Shown: positions 17,591 to 26,153, numbered from the stretch's first letter. The stretch is DNA of 39,623 nt from Candidatus Cryptobacteroides merdipullorum (GCA_018715685.1 DVLC01000022.1:1-39623), one strand, 5' to 3'. The notes: generated by a model not told the origin, from the sequence alone. Program-made: numbers and translations.

Positions 17591-19325
17591 CGGTCATCTC
17601 GCAGGCCGCGCAGTCGAAGTTCAGGGCGAATTTTCTGCCGTTGTTCAGCAGGAACAGCCTGTCCGGAGCCTTCGCTCCCTGAAAGCGGGGACACAGTCCG
17701 AGCTCGTGGCGGACGCAGTATCTGGTCCGCATCAGAGGCTCGTCCGGACTCCGTTTTTCAAGGTCGTCGCCGTCCCCGGTCGTTGGCGTTCCGGTGGCGA
17801 GGGGGATTCTGATGCATGGCATGGCGTCGAGGTCGTCTGCGAGCATTCTCCTGATGCTGTTGATCGTGGAGACGCTCAACAGCGGAAGCCTCCCTCCTGC
17901 GGTATCGATTTCGAGCCTGTCGAGCGAGAAGGCATAGATTCCGGCATGCTTTGAAAGCTGTTCGTGCAGCATGGCCCTGATTCTGTCACCGTTGTCGGCG
18001 GTGTCGAGGTCGGCGTTGAAGGTGCTTCTGCTGACCCTTCCGTCCTGGCTTTCGGCCTCCGTCTCGATTGTATATTTCCTGTGTATGCGCAGCCTGAGCG
18101 ATACCGGAATCTCCCTGTGGCAGCTTCCGTTTTCCAGCTGTTTCTCATAGGAGGAGTTGATGTTGCGGTAGAGCGTCATCCCTTCGTGCAGGTCCGGAAC
18201 GTTCCTGGCCGTGACGCTGCGCCCTTCGCAGATGTCGCCTCTGAATCCGCTTATGCCGTCGGCGGTCACGAAGGCGAATCCGTCGCCGTTGTGGAGGTCG
18301 AGACCGTTTTTCAACGGCTTGAGTTCGATGCGCATCCGGGTCTGCTGCCGGCGGATGCTCTTGACCAGCCCTATCGCCTCGCCCATCGACTTGGGCGCGT
18401 CCATCGACGACCATCTGCCGCGTTTTCCGTCGAGATAGAGCTCCGTGAAGCCCCGGTTGAAGGCTTTGGCGCTGTCGGGCTTGAATCCGCATCTGACCCT
18501 GCCGAAGGAGGATCGGGCATAAAGCTCCGGCCGGCTTTCGACCAGGGCGTCGAGGGCAGTGTCGTATTCTCTGACCACGGTCTTGACGTAAGATGCGTTC
18601 TTGAGCCGTCCTTCGATCTTGAACGATACCACCCCGGCGTCGGCGAGATCTCCGAGTCTGTTCTCCAGATTCAGGTCCTTGAGGGACAGGACGGCCTTGT
18701 TGCGAAGCAGGACATTCCCGTCGCCGTCCACCAGATCGTAGAGTGAGCGGCAGGCCTGTATGCATTCTCCTCTGTCGGCGCTGCGCCCGTTGACTCTTTC
18801 GGAAAAGCGGCATTCTCCGCTGTAGCAGACGCACAGCGCCCCGTGTACGAAGAATTCTATTTCGCAGCTGACCGAAGACGCGATCTCCCTGACAGTTTCG
18901 AGCGGAAGCTCCCGTTCGAGCACGATTCTCGAGCAGCCGAGGGCTTCGTACCGCCGTGCCCGTTCGACTGTCCTTATGGCACACTGCGTGGAGGCGTGGA
19001 GCGGCACGCGGATCTCCTTCCATCCGAAGATGGCCGGGTCTCTGACTATGAATGCGTCCGCCCCCGCTTCCTGGGCCATGATCATCTGCGTCTTTGCCTG
19101 CTCCCGCTCGTCCGCCCGCAGCAGGGTGTTGAAGGTCACGAACACGCGGGCTCCGAACTTATGGGCATGGTCGCAGAGGCTCCGGATGTCCTCGATGCTG
19201 TTGCCGGCGGCCTTCCGCGCTCCGAAGTCGGGGCCTCCTATATATACGGCATCGGCACCGCAGTCGATGGCCGCGATGCCGATTTCAAGATTTCTTGCCG
19301 GAGCAAGCAGTTCGAGACACCTCAT
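17571..19325 (-). CDS. Peptidase U32 family protein, RlhA-like
   Basis: This 584-residue protein has the U32 fold at its N-terminus (LELLAPARNLEIGIAAIDCGADAVYIGG). It carries the family signature E-x-F-x2-G-A-L-C-x4-G-x-C-x-F-S at about 157-175, and further Cys residues in RGECIQACRSLYDL (188, 192). A C-terminal extension of ~280 residues resembles the collagenase-like part of long U32 proteins. Despite the name, long members such as E. coli RlhA hydroxylate a 23S rRNA cytidine and use an Fe-S cluster held by these Cys; assignment to that activity is by length and motif only. It lies 2 nt downstream of the TPR gene, so probably the same transcript. Confidence 0.85.
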   Translation of the reverse strand: MRCLELLAPARNLEIGIAAIDCGADAVYIGGPDFGARKAAGNSIEDIRSLCDHAHKFGARVFVTFNTLLRADEREQAKTQMIMAQEAGADAFIVRDPAIFGWKEIRVPLHASTQCAIRTVERARRYEALGCSRIVLERELPLETVREIASSVSCEIEFFVHGALCVCYSGECRFSERVNGRSADRGECIQACRSLYDLVDGDGNVLLRNKAVLSLKDLNLENRLGDLADAGVVSFKIEGRLKNASYVKTVVREYDTALDALVESRPELYARSSFGRVRCGFKPDSAKAFNRGFTELYLDGKRGRWSSMDAPKSMGEAIGLVKSIRRQQTRMRIELKPLKNGLDLHNGDGFAFVTADGISGFRGDICEGRSVTARNVPDLHEGMTLYRNINSSYEKQLENGSCHREIPVSLRLRIHRKYTIETEAESQDGRVSRSTFNADLDTADNGDRIRAMLHEQLSKHAGIYAFSLDRLEIDTAGGRLPLLSVSTINSIRRMLADDLDAMPCIRIPLATGTPTTGDGDDLEKRSPDEPLMRTRYCVRHELGLCPRFQGAKAPDRLFLLNNGRKFALNFDCAACEMTVTEAQK

Positions 19326-19327
19326 TA

Positions 19328-20260
19328 TTACTTGAGGGCGTTCAGGAGCTTCTGGGCTTCAGGTCCGTAGGTGGGGTCGCTGAGGGCCTTGGTGTAGAAC
19401 TCCTTGGCCTTGTCCACATTGCCTGCGGTCTGATAGAGGGCGCCTACCGTATACGCGATTGAACCTGCGTTCTTGGCGTTGGGTGCGAGCTCAAGATATT
19501 TCTCGAAATACTTGACTGCGTCGGTATTGTTTCCGGAGAGCTGTGCGGCCTGGCCTGCAATCTGATAGGCGGTGCTGCTCTCGCTATATTCGGTTGATTT
19601 GGCAGCGGCGTCAAGAGCTCCGGCGTAATCCTTCGCCTTGAGCTTCGCGAGCGCGTCCTTGAGGTAGATGTTTCCGAGCTGCTTGTCGGCTGAAGCCTTC
19701 TGGCCGTTTGCGGCGGCGGTGGTGAAGGCCTGGATTGCTCCGTTGAGGTCACCGCTGGAGGCAAGTGCCATTCCGAGGCGCAGAGCTGCTACTCCGTTGG
19801 CGGGATCAGCGTCCAGAATCTGCTTGTAGGCGGCTGCGGCGCCTGCGAAGTCCTTGCTGTTGAGAAGGTCGGTCCCCTTGAGCATGAGAAGCTGGGGAAT
19901 CAGGGCCTTCGCTTCATCAGCCACTGACTGATTGCCATATTCACCGGCGAGTTCGACCGTGGTGCCGAGTCTTGCCACAGCTTCGTCGTACTTCTTGTCC
20001 TGTCCGAGGCTCTTTGCGAGGTTGAGGCTGGTCTCGGGAATGATGTTCTTGCAGTTCTCGGCGACTTCGGCTCCTTCCTCTCCGAGGGCTGCGGCCATGT
20101 CGTATGCCTGCTGGAATGACTCCAGTGCGTTTTCAAGACTGCCGTTGGAAAGGTAAGTCGCTCCGGTGTTGTACAGATCGGTGGCCTGGGCGAGATCCTG
20201 TGCGTTCATTGAGCCGGCAGCGAATACGGCGGCGGCGATAGTAATAATAAGTTTCTTCAT
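19328..20260 (-). CDS. Exported tetratricopeptide-repeat protein
   Basis: This 310-residue protein has a signal peptide (MKKLIITIAAAVFAAGSMNA, cleaved before QD). The rest is made of helical TPR-type units, for example ATDLYNTGATYLSNGSLENA, AAAYKQILDADPANGVAALRLG, AVKYFEKYLELAPNAKNAG and AKEFYTKALSDPTYGPEA. It is rich in Ala, Gly and Asp. The predicted role is a periplasmic scaffold or adaptor; the partner is unknown. It is the first gene of the pair with the U32 protein. A TAGTTTTG promoter lies upstream in the region shared with the divergent M16-like gene. Confidence 0.88.
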   Translation of the reverse strand: MKKLIITIAAAVFAAGSMNAQDLAQATDLYNTGATYLSNGSLENALESFQQAYDMAAALGEEGAEVAENCKNIIPETSLNLAKSLGQDKKYDEAVARLGTTVELAGEYGNQSVADEAKALIPQLLMLKGTDLLNSKDFAGAAAAYKQILDADPANGVAALRLGMALASSGDLNGAIQAFTTAAANGQKASADKQLGNIYLKDALAKLKAKDYAGALDAAAKSTEYSESSTAYQIAGQAAQLSGNNTDAVKYFEKYLELAPNAKNAGSIAYTVGALYQTAGNVDKAKEFYTKALSDPTYGPEAQKLLNALK

Positions 20261-20301
20261 AACAATATGGATGTTTTATGATATGCAATTTTGAGCGGAA
20301 G

Positions 20302-20309
20302 CAAAACTA
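20302..20309 (-). promoter_or_regulatory. -7 promoter element of the TPR-U32 pair
   Basis: TAGTTTTG on the minus strand fits TAnnTTTG and lies 41 nt upstream of the TPR gene ATG. It is 12 nt from the divergent M16 -7 box. Confidence 0.55.
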
Positions 20310-20321
20310 ATAAAAAAGTTT

Positions 20322-20329
20322 TAAATTTG
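20322..20329 (+). promoter_or_regulatory. -7 promoter element of the M16-like gene
   Basis: TAAATTTG fits TAnnTTTG. Only one base separates it from the first ATG (20331). A second in-frame ATG is at 20337, close to where transcription should begin. Confidence 0.55.
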
Positions 20330-20330
20330 T

Positions 20331-22919
20331 ATGAAAATGCCGCCGATCAGACTACATATTTCGTGCCTTGCGCTCTTTTTGTCCCTGTTCTCCGCAGTCG
20401 GGCAGGATATGCCGGCGCTCGGTGTGGCGGAAGAGATCAAAAGGGGGGCTTTCCCTAACGGTCTCGAATATTATCTGGTCTCCAACCAGGCTGAGAAGGG
20501 ATTTGCGGATTTCGCCCTCGTGACGAAGACTCCGGCGGACGAGTCTGCCGCCCGCGACCTTCTCGACTCCCTGCCGCATTTCGGCGGCCGTGCGCCCTAT
20601 AGGTTCCTGGCCGACAACGGGGTGGGCTATTCCCGCGAAGGATATGTGGTCAGCAGGCCTGACGCCAGAATACTGTCGCTGCGGCGCGTGCCGGTCTACA
20701 ATACAGATGTGGCGGACTCGACGCTGATGCTGATCTTCGACGTGGCGGCTTCCTCAGACGCTCCGCAGGCCGTGATAGTCAGCGGTGACATCGATGTCGC
20801 GAAGGTCCGTGAGAGAATGGACCTGCTGTCGATGACCGTGCCGAAGCTCGGCAGGCAGGCGGACACGGCAGTCTACAGATGGGCTCCGCGAGACTCCCTG
20901 CGAATCATCGTGACATACAACTCCACTGAGGATGTTGCGGCCATCAATGCGATTTTCAGCGCCAGAAGACTTCCTGCCGCCCTCATGAACACGATACAGC
21001 CTCTCATCGCCGACGCCTATTCGTATATTCTCGGGAGAATCGTGTCGGTGAGACTTGAAGATGCCTTCCGGCGGCAGGGCATCCCTCTTGCACAGATGCA
21101 TTTCGACTACCATGACAGCGCGGAGAGTTCCGGAGACGAGTATTACTCGTTTTCGCTGTTCACTTCGGCTGAATGCATAGACGGCGCCACTTCGGCTCTG
21201 GCTTCGGTGTTCGCGTCGCTCGACAAGAACGGAGCCACGGTCGAGGAATTCGAAGACGCCAAGCAGAGGATGAAGTCCGAAGTCAAGCGCTCGGAGTTCG
21301 GGCGCAGACTGTCCAACAGGGAATATGTCGAGAAATGCGCGGCTTCATATCTTTATGGGGCCAATCTTGCTTCGGAGACTTCCGTCAACCGCTACATCAT
21401 GGGCAGGAGCCTTCCCGTCGACAGGGAGCTCTCCCTGTTCAACGGCTTCGTGGGGGCGGTGCTGGATTCGACGAGGAACCTCACGTTACGCTACGACATG
21501 CCGTATGTCGGAGTGGACCGGACGCTGATGAAGGAGACTTTTTTCGACGCCTGGGCGCAGGCCGGCCCGGGCGGTGCGGAATACCGCAGCTTCTTCAGTG
21601 ACACTTCGAGCGTCTACGGAGCAGTGAAGAAGGCCAGACTTCGGGCGGAAACCCCAGAACCGGTGTCCGGAGGAAAAATGTGGACTTTCGCCAACGGCGT
21701 GCGGGTCGTGTTCAAGAAGATGGACACGGCGGGAGAATTCCATTACGCCCTTATGCTTCGGGGCGGAATCTCGTATGTCCCCGATCTGCATGCGGGCGAA
21801 GGAGCCTTCGTCGAGGACATGCTCGCCCTGAGTTCCATAGCCGGACACAAGGGCAGGGATTTCATGTCGGTCCTGTCGGCGAACGGCATCACCATGGAAG
21901 TCGAAGCGGGCCTGTCCGACATGCGCATCTCCGGCATGGCCCCGAAGGCCAAACTGCCTCTTCTGATGCGCGCGCTGCTTGCGATATCCCGCGAGCGGAA
22001 ACCGGACGCGGAGGAGTTCGAGTACTACCGCAAGGCCGAGGCCTTGCGCATCGACATGGGAGCGCTTTCTCCCCGTAACGTCAACTCGCTGATGGACAGC
22101 ATAATGAGGCCGAACTATTTCTACACCGACCGAAAGTTCATCTCGAACCTCCGGGATGATCTGCCGGAAAGGGCCGAGAAGTATTTCGCTTCCGAATTCT
22201 CCAAAGTCAACAACGGAATGCTGGTGCTTGTCGGAGATCTTGACGAGGAGATGCTCAAGAAGGAACTGACCCGCACGGTCGGCGGTTTCAGCTGCCAGAA
22301 CAAATATTCTCCGCGTCCGAAGGTGAGCAGCCGCTTCGCCTCCGGATCGGTGACTTATATGTCGGAATCGCTTCCCGGCCTTGTCGGAGGCGGCGAAATC
22401 GGCGTGAACATAGGCATGTCGGCCGCAGTCAGCTATACCATCGACAACTATATCGCGTTCAAGGCGGCCGTGGCCTGCATCGAGAAGGAACTTGTCCGGG
22501 AACTGGCCGGCTGCGGGGCGTATGCCGAAGTTTCCGACAAGCTTGAAATATTCCCTTCCGAGCGCATGTCTCTCTATGTGAACTGTCATCCGTGCATGGC
22601 TTCCGGCCTCCCCGGATCAGTGTCGCCCGGAGACCCGCTGTCCATATTGGAGGCCGTGCGGAAAGTCACGGCGAGACTCGGAGTTCTCGAAATCTCGGAA
22701 ACCGACCTCAAGGCGTACAAGGAGGTGCTTGTCAGCGAATTCGAATACTCGCGCACTGATCCGGAAAGCGTCATGCTCTCCGTGCTTGTCAGATACAGCG
22801 AGGGCAAGGATCTCGTCACGAATTTCAGCCGTGCGGTCGACGAGCTCACGGCCGATGATATAAAGAAGGTGCTCGCCCTGCTGCAGCGCGGCGCCGAAGT
22901 GGAGTATGTGATAATCTGA
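20331..22919 (+). CDS. M16-family (insulinase-like) protein, apparently lacking the zinc site
   Basis: This 862-residue exported protein has a signal peptide (about 1-24, ending SAVGQ) and a tandem arrangement of M16-type domains. The first begins FPNGLEYYLVSN near 41-52. The second restarts at WTFANGVRVVFKKM near 450, followed by ALMLRGGISYVPD. Active M16 peptidases need HxxEH in the first domain. The corresponding place here reads LPHFGGRAPYRFL (His83 only), and I see no HxxEH or HxxEE elsewhere. It is therefore probably a non-catalytic M16 subunit that could pair with an active homologue elsewhere. ATG 20337 may be the real start given the promoter. It overlaps the DUF3109-type gene by one base (TGATG). 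Confidence 0.88.
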   Translation: MKMPPIRLHISCLALFLSLFSAVGQDMPALGVAEEIKRGAFPNGLEYYLVSNQAEKGFADFALVTKTPADESAARDLLDSLPHFGGRAPYRFLADNGVGYSREGYVVSRPDARILSLRRVPVYNTDVADSTLMLIFDVAASSDAPQAVIVSGDIDVAKVRERMDLLSMTVPKLGRQADTAVYRWAPRDSLRIIVTYNSTEDVAAINAIFSARRLPAALMNTIQPLIADAYSYILGRIVSVRLEDAFRRQGIPLAQMHFDYHDSAESSGDEYYSFSLFTSAECIDGATSALASVFASLDKNGATVEEFEDAKQRMKSEVKRSEFGRRLSNREYVEKCAASYLYGANLASETSVNRYIMGRSLPVDRELSLFNGFVGAVLDSTRNLTLRYDMPYVGVDRTLMKETFFDAWAQAGPGGAEYRSFFSDTSSVYGAVKKARLRAETPEPVSGGKMWTFANGVRVVFKKMDTAGEFHYALMLRGGISYVPDLHAGEGAFVEDMLALSSIAGHKGRDFMSVLSANGITMEVEAGLSDMRISGMAPKAKLPLLMRALLAISRERKPDAEEFEYYRKAEALRIDMGALSPRNVNSLMDSIMRPNYFYTDRKFISNLRDDLPERAEKYFASEFSKVNNGMLVLVGDLDEEMLKKELTRTVGGFSCQNKYSPRPKVSSRFASGSVTYMSESLPGLVGGGEIGVNIGMSAAVSYTIDNYIAFKAAVACIEKELVRELAGCGAYAEVSDKLEIFPSERMSLYVNCHPCMASGLPGSVSPGDPLSILEAVRKVTARLGVLEISETDLKAYKEVLVSEFEYSRTDPESVMLSVLVRYSEGKDLVTNFSRAVDELTADDIKKVLALLQRGAEVEYVII

Positions 22920-23500
22920 TGGAAAGAAAATTCGGAACAATAATACAGATAGGTGACATCCTCGTGTCGGAGGATGTAGTCGCGGATTATTTCGCATGTG
23001 ACTATGAAGCCTGCCGCGGCGCCTGCTGCATCGTGGGCGACAGCGGCGCGCCCATGTCGGAGGACGAGCCGGAGCGGATAGAAAGGGACTATCCGGGATT
23101 CAGCGGCCTGATGAGCGAAAAGGGCAGGGATGCGGCCGAGAAGTCCGGCTTCTTCGAGATCGACAGGGACGGAGACATGGTCACACCTCTGGTCAAGGAC
23201 AGCTGCGAGTGTGCGTACTGCCATTTCGGCCCTTCCGGAGAGGCGCTGTGCGCCATAGAAAAAGCAGGATTCAGAAAACCTGTATCCTGCTCGCTGTATC
23301 CGATAAGGGTCACGAAACTGACCGGAGGTTCGCTGGCCCTGAACGTCCACCACTGGGATATCTGCCGTCCGGCCTTCGACAAGGGACGCAGGGAGAATAT
23401 CCGTGTCTATGAGTTTCTGCGCCGTCCCTTGGAAGAGAATTTCGGCGAGGAGTTCTGGTCAGCCCTTGACGCCGCGGCTAGACATCTTCTCTCTGACTAG
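22919..23500 (+). CDS. Cys-rich DUF3109-type protein
   Basis: This 193-residue soluble protein belongs to a conserved Bacteroidota family that I recognise as DUF3109. Ten Cys are visible at 27, 32, 36, 37, 96, 98, 101, 111, 124 and 149. They sit in the patterns CDYEACRGACC, CECAYC and CSLYPIR, and His144-His145 is in NVHHWDIC. The pattern resembles the YkgJ-type metal-binding proteins, so zinc or Fe-S binding is likely, but the reaction is unknown. The start codon overlaps the M16-like gene stop by one base, implying coupled translation. The 3' end overlaps the convergent small membrane protein gene by 23 nt. Confidence 0.85.
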   Translation: MERKFGTIIQIGDILVSEDVVADYFACDYEACRGACCIVGDSGAPMSEDEPERIERDYPGFSGLMSEKGRDAAEKSGFFEIDRDGDMVTPLVKDSCECAYCHFGPSGEALCAIEKAGFRKPVSCSLYPIRVTKLTGGSLALNVHHWDICRPAFDKGRRENIRVYEFLRRPLEENFGEEFWSALDAAARHLLSD

Positions 23501-23942
23501 CCTCAAGCCCTGAGACCAGCCTCACGAGATCCTTGGAGATGCCTTCGAGCCTGAGCCCGGCGACATCGAAAGATACGGTGATCCTGTCCTCCCACATCTT
23601 CAGCAACCTTGATATGACGGAACGCTTGACGAAGGTCAGGCTGTCGCCGCCGTCCTTCTCGAGTCTGTAGCCGTGCAGGTCCATGACCTTCAGCAGCAGC
23701 GGTCTGACATCCTCCGGCGAACCGTAGACATGCGCGGTCCGCGACGAGAAGCCGAATCGGGGATATATCGCGGCGAAGACGGCCATGATCAGGCATATCT
23801 GCCACAGCGAGTCGTAGCCGTTGACGAAGATTTTGGAGATGTCGGCTTCCACGAAGCCGGCGAGCACCAGTATCGTGATGATGATCGCGAGAATGACAAG
23901 CAAGTAGAAAAAGTACTTGACTGATCTGATAAAATACTTCAT
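23478..23942 (-). CDS. Small membrane protein of unknown function, 154 aa
   Basis: I do not recognise the family. The start is ATG 23942 (MKYFIRSVKYFFYLL), not a longer frame reading through the divergent promoter. Two hydrophobic helices lie at about 10-32 and 46-64. A cytoplasmic-looking C-terminal domain of ~85 residues follows, containing HVYGSPEDVRPLLLKVMDLHGYRLE and ending QREDV. The promoter TAATTTTG is only 5 nt from the ATG. It is convergent with and overlaps the DUF3109-type gene. Confidence 0.8.
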   Translation of the reverse strand: MKYFIRSVKYFFYLLVILAIIITILVLAGFVEADISKIFVNGYDSLWQICLIMAVFAAIYPRFGFSSRTAHVYGSPEDVRPLLLKVMDLHGYRLEKDGGDSLTFVKRSVISRLLKMWEDRITVSFDVAGLRLEGISKDLVRLVSGLEASQREDV

Positions 23943-23947
23943 AAGCG

Positions 23948-23955
23948 CAAAATTA
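23948..23955 (-). promoter_or_regulatory. -7 promoter element of the 154-aa membrane protein gene
   Basis: TAATTTTG on the minus strand. Five bases separate it from the ATG at 23942, so the transcript should be leaderless or nearly so. Confidence 0.55.
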
Positions 23956-23966
23956 GCAATTTTTGT

Positions 23967-23982
23967 TATTTTTGTAAGTTGA
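23967..23982 (+). promoter_or_regulatory. -7 element plus shared GTAAGTTGAC motif, coiled-coil/hemW operon
   Basis: TATTTTTG (23967-23974) fits TAnnTTTG and is followed directly by TAAGTTGAC. Together these 17 bases (to 23983) match the mreB promoter at 16 positions. The ATG follows at 24001. Confidence 0.55.
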
Positions 23983-24000
23983 CTCAAAAAATGGACTATT

Positions 24001-24915
24001 ATGGAAAGAGAAGACCCGCTTGAGAAGCTTGAGCGCCGCGAAGCCGAGAAGAAGGCCAACGGAGGTCTCAGGACAGTCATGATCATAATGATAGTGGTCG
24101 CGATCGCACTCGCCGCCGCTCTTGCATACGTCATGATGTCGAAGAACAAACTCGTGAGCCAGCTCAACGAGGAGAAGACGGATCTCACCGAGCAGCTGAT
24201 CGCGCTGCAGAACGACTACGCCGACCTGACTTCGGAATACGACACCATCAACTATCAGCTGGATTCCTCGAGGGAGGAGATCGCCCAGCTCATCGAGAGG
24301 GTGCGCGTGACCGAGGCCACCAACCGCAGCAAGATACGTCAGTACGAGAAGGAGCTCGGCACCCTGCGCTCCATCATGCGCGGGTACATCGTGCAGATCG
24401 ACTCGCTCAACACGCTCAACAAGCAGCTGACAGCAGAAGCCGCGTCAGCCCGCAGGGAGGCCGCCGACAGCAGGCGCATGAACCAGGAACTTACCCAACA
24501 GGTCGAGAGCCTCACCGACAAGGTGACGGCCGGCTCGATTCTCAAGGCCCGCGGCCTGAGGATGGAGGCTTTCAACGCCAGCGACCGCATCACCGACAGG
24601 AGCACCCGGGTGGCCCGTCTGCTCGTGACGCTGAGTCTCGTGGAGAACGAACTTGCGGCCCGTGGTCCGGTGCGCGTGTATGTCAGGGTGACCGACCCCT
24701 CAGGGAACCTGCTGCTTGACGGGAAGGGAACTACCTTCACTTTCGGAGAGGAAACCCTTGACGCCACCGCTTCCCGCGAGGTCGACTATCAGGGTGCCGA
24801 AGTGGAGCTGGGCATATATGTGAACAATATCCCCGACTTCACCAAGGGTATCTATACCGTCCAGGCCTATACGGAGCAGTCGCTTCTCGGCTCGGCCGAG
24901 CTGCTGCTCAGGTAA
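24001..24915 (+). CDS. Membrane-anchored coiled-coil protein, 304 aa, unknown function
   Basis: I recognise the layout but no named family. An acidic/basic cytoplasmic N-terminus (MEREDPLEKLERREAEKK) precedes one membrane helix (about 25-46, MIIMIVVAIALAAALAYVMM). A long coiled coil follows (about 48-180), rich in Glu, Gln, Leu and Asn (NEEKTDLTEQLIALQND; RMNQELTQQVESLTDKV). The C-terminal beta-rich domain (about 185-304) contains VRVYVRVTDPSGNLLLDG and VELGIYVNNIPDFTKGIY. The architecture suggests a periplasmic scaffold. Its promoter shares its core with that of mreB, which hints at co-regulation with cell-shape genes (inference). Its stop overlaps the hemW ATG by one base (TAATG). Confidence 0.85.
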   Translation: MEREDPLEKLERREAEKKANGGLRTVMIIMIVVAIALAAALAYVMMSKNKLVSQLNEEKTDLTEQLIALQNDYADLTSEYDTINYQLDSSREEIAQLIERVRVTEATNRSKIRQYEKELGTLRSIMRGYIVQIDSLNTLNKQLTAEAASARREAADSRRMNQELTQQVESLTDKVTAGSILKARGLRMEAFNASDRITDRSTRVARLLVTLSLVENELAARGPVRVYVRVTDPSGNLLLDGKGTTFTFGEETLDATASREVDYQGAEVELGIYVNNIPDFTKGIYTVQAYTEQSLLGSAELLLR

Positions 24916-26051
24916 TGATATACGTCCACGTCCCTTTCTGCAGGAGTTTCTGCATCTATTGCGACTTCTATTCTGAAATCGCCTGCCGGGGGAGGGATGC
25001 CGGACTGGTCGGACGCTATGTCGAAGAGCTCTGTTCGGAGATACGCCGCCGCAGACAGGAAATAGCTCCGGCAGCCGGAGTGAATACGCTTTATATCGGA
25101 GGAGGTACGCCGTCTGTGCTGCCTCCTTCTGCGTTTGAGCGTGTTCTTGAGGAACTGGACGGCGGCCGCTACGACGAATTCACTGTGGAAGTGAATCCTG
25201 AAGATATCGTGGAGAAAGGAGCATCGTATGTGCAGGATCTGATAAAGCTCGGAGTGAACCGTTTCAGCATGGGCGTGCAGTCGCTGGACGACGGAATCCT
25301 GCGCTGGATGCGCCGGCGTCACGATGCCGGGGCCGCCAGGAAGGCTTTTGGCATTCTCAGGGAAGCCGGGGCTGAAAATGTCAGCCTGGATCTTATATTC
25401 GGTCTGTCTCAGATGTCCCTGGATCTGCTGTCCGGGACTCTGGACGGCATCTGCGGACTGCATCCGGAGCATGTTTCAGCATATCAGCTGAGCGTCGAAG
25501 AAGGCAGCGATCTTGCCGCGATGGTCTCGGCCGGCAGATACATTGAGGCTCCGGAAGAGCTGTGCGCCGCGCAGTACGGGCGTATCTGCGAGCGGCTGGA
25601 TTCCGCCGGATATGTGCATTATGAGATTTCCAACTGGGCTCTTCCGGGACGGGAGGCCGTACACAATTCTGCGTACTGGACGCGTGCCCCTTACGTGGGT
25701 TTCGGCCCGGGCGCGCATTCTTTCGACGGCGTCCGCAGAAGCTGGAACAGCCGCGAAGCGTCAGGATGGTCGCTTTCCGGGGAGCTTCTTGGTGAAGCCG
25801 AGGCGCGCGAGGAACGCATCATGCTCGGCCTGCGCACTTCCCGTGGAATCCCTTCCGGATGGTGCCGGCCCGAAGATCTCCGCCGCTGCCTGTCAGACGG
25901 TTCCCTCGTATCTGCATCGGAGGGCCGGACTCAAGGTGAACCTGCTGACGGAGAAAATGCCGGAATCATCGCGGACGGCCTTCCGCCCCGCGTCCGCATC
26001 CCCGAATCCCGCTGGTTCGTCTCCGACGACATCATCTCCGGCTTGATATAA
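24915..26051 (+). CDS. hemW: Radical SAM protein HemW (heme chaperone; formerly HemN-like)
   Basis: A 378-residue radical SAM protein with the 4Fe-4S motif CxxxCxxC (Cys9, Cys13, Cys16 in CRSFCIYC), GGGTPS near 56-61 and MGVQSLDD near 115-122. The motifs and the HVPFC start match HemW rather than true HemN, which has a longer N-terminus. HemW-type proteins bind heme and deliver it to respiratory enzymes. The C-terminal ~60 residues are Gly/Glu/Pro-rich (SASEGRTQGEPADGENAG) and less conserved-looking. Translationally coupled to the coiled-coil gene upstream. Confidence 0.9.
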   Translation: MIYVHVPFCRSFCIYCDFYSEIACRGRDAGLVGRYVEELCSEIRRRRQEIAPAAGVNTLYIGGGTPSVLPPSAFERVLEELDGGRYDEFTVEVNPEDIVEKGASYVQDLIKLGVNRFSMGVQSLDDGILRWMRRRHDAGAARKAFGILREAGAENVSLDLIFGLSQMSLDLLSGTLDGICGLHPEHVSAYQLSVEEGSDLAAMVSAGRYIEAPEELCAAQYGRICERLDSAGYVHYEISNWALPGREAVHNSAYWTRAPYVGFGPGAHSFDGVRRSWNSREASGWSLSGELLGEAEAREERIMLGLRTSRGIPSGWCRPEDLRRCLSDGSLVSASEGRTQGEPADGENAGIIADGLPPRVRIPESRWFVSDDIISGLI

Positions 26052-26058
26052 TCTTCCC

Positions 26059-26118
26059 GATGAGCATATTATCCTCAAGCAGGTTTTTCCCGCCTGCGAG
26101 AGGATGTATATGCTCATC
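26059..26118. other. 60-nt long imperfect hairpin between convergent hemW and dus
   Basis: The outer arms GATGAGCATAT (26059-26069) and ATATGCTCATC (26108-26118) pair over 11 bp. ATCCTC/GAGGAT (6 bp) and GCAGG/CCTGC (5 bp) nest inside, closing a 9-nt loop TTTTTCCCG. No T-run follows on either strand, so it is not a classical intrinsic terminator. It may still end or protect both convergent transcripts. Confidence 0.6.
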
Positions 26119-26153
26119 CGGCCGGTTCCTGGAAATAGCTGAAAGACGCGTAT

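Noticed and set aside
21486..22589. 367-codon minus-strand frame opposite the M16-like gene
   Set aside because: His/Arg-rich antisense shadow; the plus-strand M16 protein explains the sequence.
26052..26153. attC-type integron site suggested by the 60-nt hairpin
   Set aside because: There are no core sites of the expected GTTRRRY form at its ends and no integrase or cassette genes nearby.
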